NCBI RefSeq assembly: GCF_040117685.2
Contig: NZ_JBEDYP020000012.1
Span: forward strand, 310,001-374,000
Direction: 5' to 3'
DNA: 64,000 bases
DNA from: Gracilimonas sp040117685
GTDB taxonomy: Bacteria; Bacteroidota; Rhodothermia; Balneolales; Balneolaceae
Position numbers and translations under genes: made by a program. Below the pieces are notes generated by a model, which saw only the letters and a list, made by a program, of their open reading frames with translations, ran no database searches and was not told the DNA's origin. Positions 53,239 through 62,028 of this stretch are shown here, in pieces; within the stretch, counting starts at the first letter, position 1, and every line of letters begins with the position of its first letter.

Positions 53239-54780
53239 TTACTTCGGAGTTAATGTGGCTACGGGTAATATCATCTCTTCCATTGAAGCCCCGCCATGCT
53301 GGAAGGTGTCTCTGTACCTATTCTGATATTTATGATAATTGGTTGGATACACAAAGTAATAATCTTCCCGGGCGATGATGTAATTATTCACAGCTCCCAC
53401 TTTAGGCAGGCGATACTGCTCGGGATCATCCATAAATACTACAGCATCCGATTCATCCGCCTTCAGGTTCCGGCCGTATTTGTATCGCAGATTGGTTGCC
53501 GTGTCTTTATCGCCATACACTTTTGTATCCCTAAGAGCACGCACCGAACCATGGTCGGTGGTAATAATCAGGGTGACATCCTCCTTGGCTAGTCCCTTGA
53601 ACATCTGCAGTAAGGAGGAATGCTGAAACCATGCTTCCGTGACCGAGCGGAAAGCCGATACATCGGGGGCTAATTCCTTAATCACATCTGAATCGGATCG
53701 GGAGTGAACCAGCGTATCCACAAAGTTAAATACAAAAGCAGCAAGTTTTGATTGTGCATAACTACCAATTTTATCAGCTACTTTCCGCCCGGCTTCCGCA
53801 TTCAGGATTTTTTCATATTTGAAGTTGATGTCGATGCCATCACGCTCCAGTTGCTTGCGCAGCAGCTCTTCTTCGTGGCGGTTCAGGGATGATTCATCCT
53901 GACCCTGCTGCCACAATTCCGGGTACATGCGCTCTATATCAGATGGATATAATCCCGAGAAAATAGCATTCCGGGAATACGGAGTAGCGGTAGGTAAAAT
54001 GGAGTAGTAGAAATCGGTATCGATGGAGAAATAGTTGGAGAGGAATGGCTCAAATACCAGCCACTGATCATACCGCATACAGTCGATCAGGAAAAACATC
54101 ACTTTCTCATCTTTCTCCAAATGGGGATTCACATACTTCCTGAAGATCTCCTGAGAAAGCAACGGCCGGCCTTCATCTTTTTTCACCCAGTCTTTGTATT
54201 CCTGACTTACAAACTTCCCGAACTCCTTGTTGGCCTGCTGAAACTGATCGTCCAGAACCTGAATGAGCCCCTCATCACCTGAGCCTAAGTCAATTTGCCA
54301 GTTGGTAAGTTCTTTGTAGATGTCGATCCATTCTTTCCAGTGGGTACCGGGGTGAATGCGGGATGAAAGCTCATTGAATTGCTTAAGGTAGGTTTGGGCT
54401 GATTTTTCAGACTGTATCCGGCTTCGCTCGAGCAGCCGCTTGGTGGTCAGTAGTATCTGGTTGGGATTTACCGGCTTGATGAGATAATCGGAGATCTTAC
54501 CCCCAATGGCGTCTTCCATAATGGATTCTTCTTCACTCTTGGTAATCATCACTACCGGAAGCGAAGGTTGAATAGATTTGATCTTTTCCAGTGTTTCGAT
54601 ACCACCCATACCCGGCATTTGCTCATCCAGGTAAACAATGTCGAAAGGTTCGGAGGAAATCATGCTCACCGCATCATCCCCGTTGGCAACCGGAGTGATT
54701 TCGAATCCCTTTTTCTCTAAAAATATAATATGTGATTGCAGCTGATCGATTTCATCATCTGCCCAAAGTATTTTTGGCAT
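53239..54780 (-). CDS. porX: PorX: response regulator fused to alkaline-phosphatase-like effector, T9SS regulator
   Basis: 513 residues from ATG 54780, matching the usual PorX start (PKILWADDEID). The receiver (1-125) has its phospho-acceptor in IVYLDEQMPGMGG (Asp52). The second part is an alkaline-phosphatase-superfamily domain (FFLIDCMRYDQWLVFEPFL with metal aspartate; ATPYSRNAIFSG; TLIITTDHGSVRA; QHGGASMEEMILPVATL). In Porphyromonas PorX with PorY controls type IX secretion. No porY gene is adjacent. Confidence 0.93.
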   Translation of the reverse strand: MPKILWADDEIDQLQSHIIFLEKKGFEITPVANGDDAVSMISSEPFDIVYLDEQMPGMGGIETLEKIKSIQPSLPVVMITKSEEESIMEDAIGGKISDYLIKPVNPNQILLTTKRLLERSRIQSEKSAQTYLKQFNELSSRIHPGTHWKEWIDIYKELTNWQIDLGSGDEGLIQVLDDQFQQANKEFGKFVSQEYKDWVKKDEGRPLLSQEIFRKYVNPHLEKDEKVMFFLIDCMRYDQWLVFEPFLSNYFSIDTDFYYSILPTATPYSRNAIFSGLYPSDIERMYPELWQQGQDESSLNRHEEELLRKQLERDGIDINFKYEKILNAEAGRKVADKIGSYAQSKLAAFVFNFVDTLVHSRSDSDVIKELAPDVSAFRSVTEAWFQHSSLLQMFKGLAKEDVTLIITTDHGSVRALRDTKVYGDKDTATNLRYKYGRNLKADESDAVVFMDDPEQYRLPKVGAVNNYIIAREDYYFVYPTNYHKYQNRYRDTFQHGGASMEEMILPVATLTPK

Positions 54781-54881
54781 GAAGTCCTGTAGGTTAATTG
54801 CCACCAATTATAACGAACACCAATAAGATAAGTCCGTTTGGCTTCTTCAACAATGTTTGTGTTGTTGAGTTCCGGTGGCTG

Positions 54882-55421
54882 TTACTCTTTGCCATCAAGG
54901 GTGATAAAGGGGCGGATGTTTTCCAACCGTTTTTCACCGATGCCTTTTACATTAAGCAGTTCCTCTATCGAATCAAAACCGCCATTGGCTTCTCTATATT
55001 TAATGATTCGGCCCGCATATGCTTCACCGATTCCATTCAGGGTTTGAAGCTCAGCGCTTGTTGCCGTATTTAGGTTAATGATTTCAATAGAAGCAGTCTC
55101 ATCCTGTTCAGGGTGCTTTTCTGTTTCTGTCTGCTCCACCTCTTCCGAAGCTGGAGTTTCACTAACTGCCAGCTCCGGATTATATTTTTGATCCAGTTCT
55201 TTTTGTTCCTGATGAAGCTGGGCACTGCGTTTGTCAAATTCAGCCATGATGGCATCGTATTTTTCCTGGCTGTAATTGAATGTTTTGCCAAGGAAGAAAT
55301 TCAGCATAAAAAGCACGACCAAAATCCCGAGCAAAATAGAGATGGAGATGCGCTCACTCCTTGATATCTGGAGTCGGTCGATCCAGAAAAAAGCTTTACG
55401 TTTTAGGTCGTTGAATTTCAT
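54882..55421 (-). CDS. ComEA-like helix-hairpin-helix membrane protein
   Basis: 179 residues with an N-terminal helix (about 26-46), a charged linker, and two HhH motifs at the C-terminus (NLNTATSAELQTLNGIGEAY, then FDSIEELLNVKGIGEKRLENI). ComEA proteins bind incoming DNA during natural transformation in the periplasm; stand-alone versions also occur. DNA-uptake role is suggested, not shown. Upstream region has the palindrome cluster. Confidence 0.85.
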   Translation of the reverse strand: MKFNDLKRKAFFWIDRLQISRSERISISILLGILVVLFMLNFFLGKTFNYSQEKYDAIMAEFDKRSAQLHQEQKELDQKYNPELAVSETPASEEVEQTETEKHPEQDETASIEIINLNTATSAELQTLNGIGEAYAGRIIKYREANGGFDSIEELLNVKGIGEKRLENIRPFITLDGKE

Positions 55422-55474
55422 GTACTAATATGGCTGAGGCAACCCAAAAACTCAATAGGTAATTAAGGCTAAAC

Positions 55475-55644
55475 CCGTAGCACAGACAGGCTGTCCGTTC
55501 TGCGGACTTAAAAACAAAATTGGGCTAATTCACAAAATAGCACAAGCGTCCGCTTGTGCGGTTGGTAATTCAAACTTGTATATAATAGTTCAAGCGGACG
55601 CTTGAACTATTCGTAATTCAGGAATTCATTCTGAACAAGTTCAG
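55475..55644. repeat. Cluster of four palindromes between the ComEA-like gene and the alpha/beta hydrolase
   Basis: (1) CCCGTAG ... GACAGGCTGTCCG around 55474-55505, related to the palindrome in the RAYT gene; (2) GCACAAGCG/CGCTTGTGC at 55540-55559 with 2-nt centre; (3) AATAGTTCAAGCG (55584-55596)/CGCTTGAACTATT (55599-55611) with 2-nt centre; (4) CTGAAC/GTTCAG at 55631-55644. Items 2 and 3 share a CAAGCG-TC/GA-CGCTTG core. Confidence 0.65.
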
Positions 55645-55706
55645 CACATCTAATTCTTTCCTTGTTTCCGAAGACAAGAAGTAAGAAGTTTGGCAAAATT
55701 TATTTC

Positions 55707-56495
55707 ATGAGCGAACAAAACGTATTTACATATCAAGACCAAAGCATTGCCTATGAAAAGGCGGGTGAAGGAAAGCCGCTGGTGATACTGCACGGGTGGG
55801 GAAGCAGCAAGCGGGTAATGATGCCGGTTGCCCGAAACCTGGCTCACCTTCGAACAAGTTATGTACTGGACCTTCCCGGCTTTGGAGATTCCCCCGACCC
55901 ATCCCGCGCCTGGAATATCGATGACTATGCCGATGCTGTTCAGGCTTTTATAAGCTCTCTTGAGGAAGAAAAAGCAGATGTACTGGTGCATTCTTTTGGC
56001 GGTCGAATTATGCTAAAGCTCTGCGCCCGCGACTTTGGTAAAGCTCATATCAACAAAGTGCTGATTACGGGCGGGGCCGGTATGAAGCCTAAGCGCTCAA
56101 TGAAATTCTACATTCGGAAGTACACCGCTAAAGTGCTGAAAGCTCCCTTTATGATTTTACCCGGCTCCCCTCGTGAAAAGGCTTTGGGTTGGCTGCGGTC
56201 AACGGCGCTGTGGAAAAGCCTGGGCTCAAGCGATTACAGCAAAATTTCTGGAGTAATGCGAGAAACATTTGTGAAATCAGTTTCGGAATATCTGGAAAGC
56301 ACATTGCCTCATATTCCTCATGAAGTGTTATTACTATGGGGCAGAAATGATGATGCTACTCCGGTTTACCAGGGAGAGCGAATAGAAAAAGGGATTAAGA
56401 ATGCAGCCCTGGTGATTATTGAAGATGCCGGTCATTATGCCTTTCTGGATAAGCCGAAACAGTTTGCCCGGATTGCGGAGGCGTTTTTTAGATAA
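55707..56495 (+). CDS. Alpha/beta-hydrolase
   Basis: 262 residues from ATG 55707. LVILHGWG (25-32) forms the oxyanion strand, VHSFGG holds the nucleophile Ser96, LLLWGRNDDATPV the aspartate, and DAGHYAFLDKP the histidine. No signal peptide. The substrate could be any ester or similar bond. A longer frame from 55662 would include part of the repeat cluster. Converges with the pseudouridine synthase gene across a hairpin. Confidence 0.85.
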   Translation: MSEQNVFTYQDQSIAYEKAGEGKPLVILHGWGSSKRVMMPVARNLAHLRTSYVLDLPGFGDSPDPSRAWNIDDYADAVQAFISSLEEEKADVLVHSFGGRIMLKLCARDFGKAHINKVLITGGAGMKPKRSMKFYIRKYTAKVLKAPFMILPGSPREKALGWLRSTALWKSLGSSDYSKISGVMRETFVKSVSEYLESTLPHIPHEVLLLWGRNDDATPVYQGERIEKGIKNAALVIIEDAGHYAFLDKPKQFARIAEAFFR

Positions 56496-56503
56496 TAGAT
56501 GTG

Positions 56504-56554
56504 AGATGAAAGACATGAGATCTCATGAAATCTTACATCTCAAGTCTTTCATCT
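56504..56554. terminator. Hairpin in the tail-to-tail space between alpha/beta hydrolase and RluA genes
   Basis: AGATGAAAGAC (56504-56514) pairs with GTCTTTCATCT (56544-56554), continuing after an internal mismatch with GAGAT/ATCTC. The right arm runs into the 3' end of the minus-strand gene. Its stability and position suggest transcription termination for one or both genes. Confidence 0.55.
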
Positions 56555-57459
56555 AACACCTTTTTAAACCAAGACTCTGAGTTTTCTAAGATATACTTCA
56601 CTCCTAGCTCTTCAATTTCTAACCCGGCATTGAGCAAACTAATCCCTGCCTTCTGAGCACGCTTGCTGCTTTTGTCTCCACCAATTCCGTAGATGGGATC
56701 GTCGATAATGGGATGACCCCACTGTTCCAGGTGCAATCGGATCTGGTGGGTTCGGCCTGTTTTTGGGGTGCATTTTACGATAGCCGATTCCTGATTTTGG
56801 GTAATAACTTCGAAATGCGTGATAGCCTCTTTGGCATGTTTCAGTCCCAATTCACTTTCAAACACGAAGCCTGTTTTGCGGCGAATAGGAGTGTCGATGG
56901 TTATGGATTTTTCAGCAGGATTACCGGAAACCCATGCAAAATACGTTTTACGGACTTTGGACTCGCTGAAACAAACCATCGCCTTTTGGGCAAATTCCTT
57001 GTTGCGGGCAAAGAGTACGAGCCCGGAAGTTACAGCATCCAGCCGGTGGACAATACGGAGGTTATTGAACCCCTTTTCTTCCAGGATGGTGGTCAGCGAG
57101 TTCTTGTTATATCGCCCGCCGGGGTGCATGGGTAACGGAGCGGGTTTATAGACAATAAGGTAGTCAGTATTCTTCTCAAGGACTTCAACTTCATCCGGAA
57201 CGGAAGGCTCAATTACCCTGGGATTGTGATGATATACCTCATCTTGCCGGGAGAGAATATGGCATGCATCTGCCTTTTCTCCGTTCACTCCCACATGCCC
57301 GTTTTTGATTTTCACTTTCCAGACATTAGCCCCATGAAACGGGAAGCGGGTAGTCATTAAATTCAGCAATGACTTTCCCTCAAACTCAGACTTCACCTTA
57401 AAGCGGTAGGTGATGGGATAAGGGGAAACAATTCGGATCGGGCGGGAAGAATCAGCCAT
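56533..57459 (-). CDS. RluA-family pseudouridine synthase
   Basis: 308 residues: an S4-like N-terminal part (about 30-75) and the catalytic domain, with the active-site IVHRLDAVTSGLVLFA (Asp141), CTPKTGRTHQIRLHL and HPIIDDPIYG. It isomerises uridines in rRNA or tRNA. Exact target cannot be told from motifs. Two bp after trhO in the same direction, so a small RNA-modification operon. Confidence 0.9.
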   Translation of the reverse strand: MADSSRPIRIVSPYPITYRFKVKSEFEGKSLLNLMTTRFPFHGANVWKVKIKNGHVGVNGEKADACHILSRQDEVYHHNPRVIEPSVPDEVEVLEKNTDYLIVYKPAPLPMHPGGRYNKNSLTTILEEKGFNNLRIVHRLDAVTSGLVLFARNKEFAQKAMVCFSESKVRKTYFAWVSGNPAEKSITIDTPIRRKTGFVFESELGLKHAKEAITHFEVITQNQESAIVKCTPKTGRTHQIRLHLEQWGHPIIDDPIYGIGGDKSSKRAQKAGISLLNAGLEIEELGVKYILENSESWFKKVLDERLEM

Positions 57460-57461
57460 GT

Positions 57462-58421
57462 TTACTTGTTGGCCGAGCTCAGTTCTCTTTCTTTAAAATC
57501 CTCATCAAAGTAGTTGTACCACTTTCGGAATGGACGGAAGGCATTTTCAGGGTCGAAAGGGCGCTTGAACTCACTTTCTTTACATTCTTCGCTGCAGCAT
57601 CCATCCATTCTTTTGGCACCTTCTTCCGAGCAAACGAACAGCTTATTGCATTCCATGTTTGCACAGTTGATGTAAGTATCGGCAGGCTTGCCGGTAATTT
57701 CACACCGGGCTATGGGCTGCAGATCATTGGGGTTTACGGGAACCACCAGACGGTCATCAAAAACAAAGCACTTTCCTTCAAAGTGTTTTCCCTCTTCTTC
57801 CTGCGCATATTTGAGGATTCCGCCGTGAAGCTGGTTTACATCATCCCAGCCACCTTCTTTCATGAGCACCGAAAATTTCTCACAACGGATGCCTCCGGTG
57901 CAATACATTAAAACTTTTTTGTCTTTGGGGATATCAGCTTCTTCCAGCCATTTCGGGAAATCATAGAAGTTGTCAACATCAGGAGTCAGAGCTCCTTTAA
58001 AGTGCCCGATTTTGGATTCGTAATTATTACGAACATCAATCATTACGTAATCCTCCTGCGACTCCATCACCTTGCGCCATTCGGACGGGTCCAGATAGTT
58101 TCCTCCGTTCTCAGGGTTTACATCATCTACATGGAGAGCTACAATTTCATCCCGCGTTTTGCAGATAAGCTTAGCAAATGGAATGTAGTCACTTTCTTCC
58201 TGCTTAAACTCAGTGTCTTCGAAGCCGGGGAGCGACCACAGGTAATTCTTGTATTCTTCAATTTGTTGCTTGGTACCGGCAGCGGTTCCGTTTATTCCCT
58301 CTTCCGAAATATAAATCCGCCCTTTTAATTCAATTTCCTTGCAAAACTTTTTGTGGGCTTTGCAAAAGCGATCGGGATCTTCAACCGGTTCGAAATTATA
58401 ATAAAGTATTACTTGGTACAT
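57462..58421 (-). CDS. trhO: tRNA uridine 5-hydroxylation rhodanese TrhO
   Basis: 319 residues. N-terminal acylphosphatase-like part, then a rhodanese domain with the catalytic loop MYCTGGIRCEK (Cys174), and a C-terminal cysteine cluster (CEITGKPADTYINC, CSEEGAKRMDGCCSEEC). The protein matches YceA/TrhO, which with oxygen makes 5-hydroxyuridine at the tRNA wobble position. Adjacent to the RluA-type gene. Confidence 0.93.
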   Translation of the reverse strand: MYQVILYYNFEPVEDPDRFCKAHKKFCKEIELKGRIYISEEGINGTAAGTKQQIEEYKNYLWSLPGFEDTEFKQEESDYIPFAKLICKTRDEIVALHVDDVNPENGGNYLDPSEWRKVMESQEDYVMIDVRNNYESKIGHFKGALTPDVDNFYDFPKWLEEADIPKDKKVLMYCTGGIRCEKFSVLMKEGGWDDVNQLHGGILKYAQEEEGKHFEGKCFVFDDRLVVPVNPNDLQPIARCEITGKPADTYINCANMECNKLFVCSEEGAKRMDGCCSEECKESEFKRPFDPENAFRPFRKWYNYFDEDFKERELSSANK

Positions 58422-58500
58422 TTTTTCTCTTAAATTGTAAGAACTGTAGATTTACAGCGTTCAACATTTGCGAACCCTAAAGTTAAGCAAAATCCAAACA

Positions 58501-60306
58501 ATGCATAAGTATCGGGATCAAATTAAAAAGGCAGTAGTTGTTACTATTCTGGCCTTGTTGAGTATGTCTTCTGCATTGATAGGGCAAGCGAGGACTGACT
58601 CACCCCGTCACCTTCTGGAAATCCAGCGGTCATTTGCTGAAGGGGATATAAATGTTGAAACGGCTGCTTTGGAACAGTTCAGGCTGCTACATGAAGTACC
58701 GGGAAACTTACTCCACAAATGTGCCACCCCGGCCGGGATGTTTCTTCATGCCCACCGGGATCGAATTTCTTTCGATGCATGGGCAAAGATCGAATCCATG
58801 CGGTCAGGTCATTCATCCTCCAAAGAGAAACGAGTTCTTCAAACATATATATCGCCGTCCGGGAAATTTGAGATTGTGTATGTAACCACCGGCGACGACT
58901 CGGTTTCAGTGGAGGATAATGACGCAAACGGAGTGCCCGATTATGTGGAGCTGGTGGCAGAATCAGCCGACTCGTCCTATCGCCACGAAGTTGTCAATCT
59001 TGGGTTTACAGATCCGATCCCGCCCGGTACCACCTACACCATTGAACTGGAAGACCTGTCCTATTATGGGGAAACGATTTTTCAGGGAGGTTCAGGTCCG
59101 GAAACCTACATCGTAATGGAAAATGATTTTGTGAATTTCCCGGCTAATACTCACCCACAGGGTAATCAGGTTGGCGCCGTGTATGCTACCGTAGCCCATG
59201 AGCTGAAGCACGCCATTCAGTACGCTCAAAATGAATGGGCTTCTCCGTCCGGGGCGTTTGACTGGGCTGAAATGGACGCCACCCTTTTTGAAGAAGTGGT
59301 ATACGACGATGTGAACGACTATTACAATTACATCAAAAATGGACTGAATTCTTCGGATCCTTATTCAGCCTCAATCTTTTTTGCTCCTGAAGACGGCACA
59401 CCCGGCGCATATTGGCATGTAAGCTGGATGATTTTTTACAGTGAATATTTCGGAGACGAATTGTGGAGTGATGTCTGGCAAATGATAGAAGGGCAGAATA
59501 ACCTGAGCATTGATGAAGCGTTGGTTGATGTTTTGCCGGACCGGGGGGAGGAATTTGCAACCTCTTTTGTGAGAAATCACCTCTGGCATTTTGCATCCGG
59601 GTCTCGTTCAGGTCAGGATGATTATGGATTCGGGGAGAAGCTTGAGTTCCCAAACGCAAATCTCGAGGCTGGTTTTACTGCTGTTCCTGAGGAAGCGGTA
59701 GAAGTTAGTTTTATAAGACCGCTTGCTGCCCGGTATTTTGAAATTGAGCCCTCAGCCAGCGATGATGGTTTTATTGAAGTGGCCGCTGATTTTGACAGCA
59801 CTCAAATTGGTATCGGAGTTTTGTTGTATATGAATAATGGCGAGATGAATGAGATCATTGCAACCGGAGAAAACAAATCTCAGGTATATGTACCTACTGA
59901 AGTGGCCTGGCAGGAAGTGGAGAAAGTAGGGGTGGTAATTGCGAACTACAGTAATTCCGGCTCCACACGGGAGATTCAGCTGTTGGTTGGTAAAGAAGGA
60001 AACACCATTACCATTCGCGATCCGGAATACACAGATTTGCCTAATTCAGTCAAGGTTTACCAAAACTATCCGAACCCCTTCAATCCGGAAACAACTATCA
60101 GTTTTGAGCTTCCCCGATCGGCCTTTGTAGAGCTGACGGTATATGACATCACGGGAAGAAAGGTGCAAACGCTTACTGCTCAGGATTTCCGGCTTGGTTC
60201 TTACTCCATCCCCTTTAATGCACAAGGATTAAGTTCGGGAGTGTATTTTTACAGACTGAAAATCAATGATGAAGTATTCACAAAAAAGATGACCCTGCTG
60301 AAATAG
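58501..60306 (+). CDS. Secreted metalloprotease-like protein with T9SS type-A sorting domain
   Basis: 601 residues from ATG 58501 (a TTG at 58468 is less likely). Signal helix about 11-29. The VAHELKHAIQ motif (HELKH at 233-237) is a zinc HExxH; the surrounding domain resembles MXAN_6640-like putative metalloproteases. The last 80 residues are the type-A sorting domain (YQNYPNPFNPETTISF, VYDITGRKVQTL, GVYFYRLKI), so it should leave the cell by the type IX system that PorX regulates. Converges with fahA, two bp apart. Confidence 0.85.
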   Translation: MHKYRDQIKKAVVVTILALLSMSSALIGQARTDSPRHLLEIQRSFAEGDINVETAALEQFRLLHEVPGNLLHKCATPAGMFLHAHRDRISFDAWAKIESMRSGHSSSKEKRVLQTYISPSGKFEIVYVTTGDDSVSVEDNDANGVPDYVELVAESADSSYRHEVVNLGFTDPIPPGTTYTIELEDLSYYGETIFQGGSGPETYIVMENDFVNFPANTHPQGNQVGAVYATVAHELKHAIQYAQNEWASPSGAFDWAEMDATLFEEVVYDDVNDYYNYIKNGLNSSDPYSASIFFAPEDGTPGAYWHVSWMIFYSEYFGDELWSDVWQMIEGQNNLSIDEALVDVLPDRGEEFATSFVRNHLWHFASGSRSGQDDYGFGEKLEFPNANLEAGFTAVPEEAVEVSFIRPLAARYFEIEPSASDDGFIEVAADFDSTQIGIGVLLYMNNGEMNEIIATGENKSQVYVPTEVAWQEVEKVGVVIANYSNSGSTREIQLLVGKEGNTITIRDPEYTDLPNSVKVYQNYPNPFNPETTISFELPRSAFVELTVYDITGRKVQTLTAQDFRLGSYSIPFNAQGLSSGVYFYRLKINDEVFTKKMTLLK

Positions 60307-60308
60307 GG

Positions 60309-61568
60309 TTATTCAATAGCAGGTAAAATCTTGCCGGTTACTTCTCCAAAGCCAACCTTGAAACCATCTCCTTCAGCAAACCCGGTCATGATAACTTCGT
60401 CCCCATCTTCCAGAAAAGAACGCTTTTCTCCGGATGGCAAACTTAAAGGGTTATTGCCATTCCAGGTAATTTCAAGCATGCTTCCGTATGAATCGCCTTT
60501 ATCTCCGCTTATGGTACCGGAGGCGTATAAATCTCCGGGCTGAACATTGCACCCTGCAACCGTTTGGTGGGCCAGTTGCTGAGCCATAGTCCAGTATAAA
60601 TGCCTAAAGTTGGTGGAGCAGATTTGGTGAGGTTCATTTTGCTGTTCAGTTTTCAGAAGCACATCCAGTTGAATGTTGAAAGTGGTGCGGTCGGGTTGAT
60701 TCAGGTAATCAAGAGGTTTAGGGTTTTGCTCCGGGCATGCCGTCCGGAAGGGTTCCAGGGCTTCCATCGTTACAATCCACGGTGATATAGATGTAGCCCA
60801 GCTTTTAGCAAGAAAAGGCCCCAGTGGCTGATATTCCCATTTCTGAATATCCCGGGCGCTCCAGTCGTTCACCAAAACCAACCCGAATATATGTTCCTCC
60901 GCTTCATGAACAGAGATGCTTTGCCCAAGCTTATTTCCCGGCCCGGTTAAGAATCCCATTTCAAGCTCAAAGTCCAGCTTCAGGGAAGGGCCAAATACCG
61001 GCTGTTCACTATCTTTGGGGATCGTTTGTCCTTTGGGGCGGTAGACATCGGTTCCGCTAAGAACAATAGAGCTTGCCCGCCCGTGGTAGCCAACCGGGAG
61101 GTGCTTCCAGTTTGATAATAATGCGTTATCAGGGTCTCTAAACATGGAGCCAACGTTGCGGGCGTGTTGTTCGGAAGAGTAAAAATCGGTGTAATCTCCA
61201 ATCTGCACAGGCATCACCAACTGAACATCAGCTCTTTTTTTGAATATGTGTTCACGCAGAAGCGGATCATCCCTGAGGGTTTCGTTGTTTGCAGATAACA
61301 GAGATTGGAGCGTTTCCCGGGCTTCTGTCCAGGCTGATTTCCCCAGGCTCATAAAGTAATTGAGTGAGGAATCCTGAAAGGCAAACTGGTTATTCAGTTC
61401 GGGACCATTAAACAGGCCTTCTTCATCCAAAACAAACAAATCAATGATATATTCACCGATGGCTGAACAGAGGTGAACTTCGCCCTGGTCGGTTTCAAAA
61501 GCTCCAAACGGAAGGTTTTGTATCGGGAAATGGGAGTCAGTATCAACTTCGATGAAGGATTTCAGCAT
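60309..61568 (-). CDS. fahA: Fumarylacetoacetase
   Basis: 419 residues from ATG 61568 (TTG at 61580 gives four extra residues). Last step of tyrosine degradation, cleaving fumarylacetoacetate. Family motifs include MFRDPDNALLSNWKHLPVGY, RPKGQTIP, LDFELEMGFL, LVNDWSARDIQKWEYQPLG, and GDLYASGTISG. No neighbours of the tyrosine pathway are visible. Confidence 0.95.
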   Translation of the reverse strand: MLKSFIEVDTDSHFPIQNLPFGAFETDQGEVHLCSAIGEYIIDLFVLDEEGLFNGPELNNQFAFQDSSLNYFMSLGKSAWTEARETLQSLLSANNETLRDDPLLREHIFKKRADVQLVMPVQIGDYTDFYSSEQHARNVGSMFRDPDNALLSNWKHLPVGYHGRASSIVLSGTDVYRPKGQTIPKDSEQPVFGPSLKLDFELEMGFLTGPGNKLGQSISVHEAEEHIFGLVLVNDWSARDIQKWEYQPLGPFLAKSWATSISPWIVTMEALEPFRTACPEQNPKPLDYLNQPDRTTFNIQLDVLLKTEQQNEPHQICSTNFRHLYWTMAQQLAHQTVAGCNVQPGDLYASGTISGDKGDSYGSMLEITWNGNNPLSLPSGEKRSFLEDGDEVIMTGFAEGDGFKVGFGEVTGKILPAIE

Positions 61569-61740
61569 GACGTTGGTCAAATTTCAGGCATTTTTGATGT
61601 TGATGGATGATAAGCATCCTCGGTTAACAGTGAAATCGTTAACCCGCATTGATTTACTAAAATCTGCTGAAAATTGCTTATTTCATTGTTTTAGCATTTA
61701 TTCATGGATACTTGGTTTTCATTTATAGTACAGATCTATC

Positions 61741-62028
61741 ATGACAAAGTCGGAGGTACTTAAACAATTAGCGGAAGAGCTCGAGCTCACACAGACAGAA
61801 ACCGAAGATCTTTATGATTCTTTTGTGGATGGTCTGACGGTGCTTCTTTCCAATGGTAAAGGTTTTACTTTACCCGGTTTAGGCAGTTTCAAATCGGAAG
61901 TAAGGGAAGAGCATAAGTCGTACAATCCTCATTATGAGCAAATGATGCTGATCCCAAAAAAAAGAGTAGTGCACTACAGCCAAAGCAGTACGTTGCGTGA
62001 TCAAATAAATGAGGGCGAAGATGAGTAA
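61741..62028 (+). CDS. HU-family DNA-binding protein
   Basis: 95 residues with the HU fold: helix-helix dimer region (SEVLKQLAEELELTQTETEDLYDSFVDGLTVLL) and the LPGLGSFKSEVREEHK arm base; the arm contains NPHYEQMMLIPKKRVV rather than the classical RNPQTGE. Its last codons overlap the ATG of the next gene (62021), so the two HU-type proteins are likely co-translated and may form heterodimers. Confidence 0.85.
   Translation: MTKSEVLKQLAEELELTQTETEDLYDSFVDGLTVLLSNGKGFTLPGLGSFKSEVREEHKSYNPHYEQMMLIPKKRVVHYSQSSTLRDQINEGEDE

Noticed and set aside
55475..55644. CRISPR array
   Set aside because: The palindromes differ in sequence and spacing, with no repeat-spacer regularity and no cas genes.
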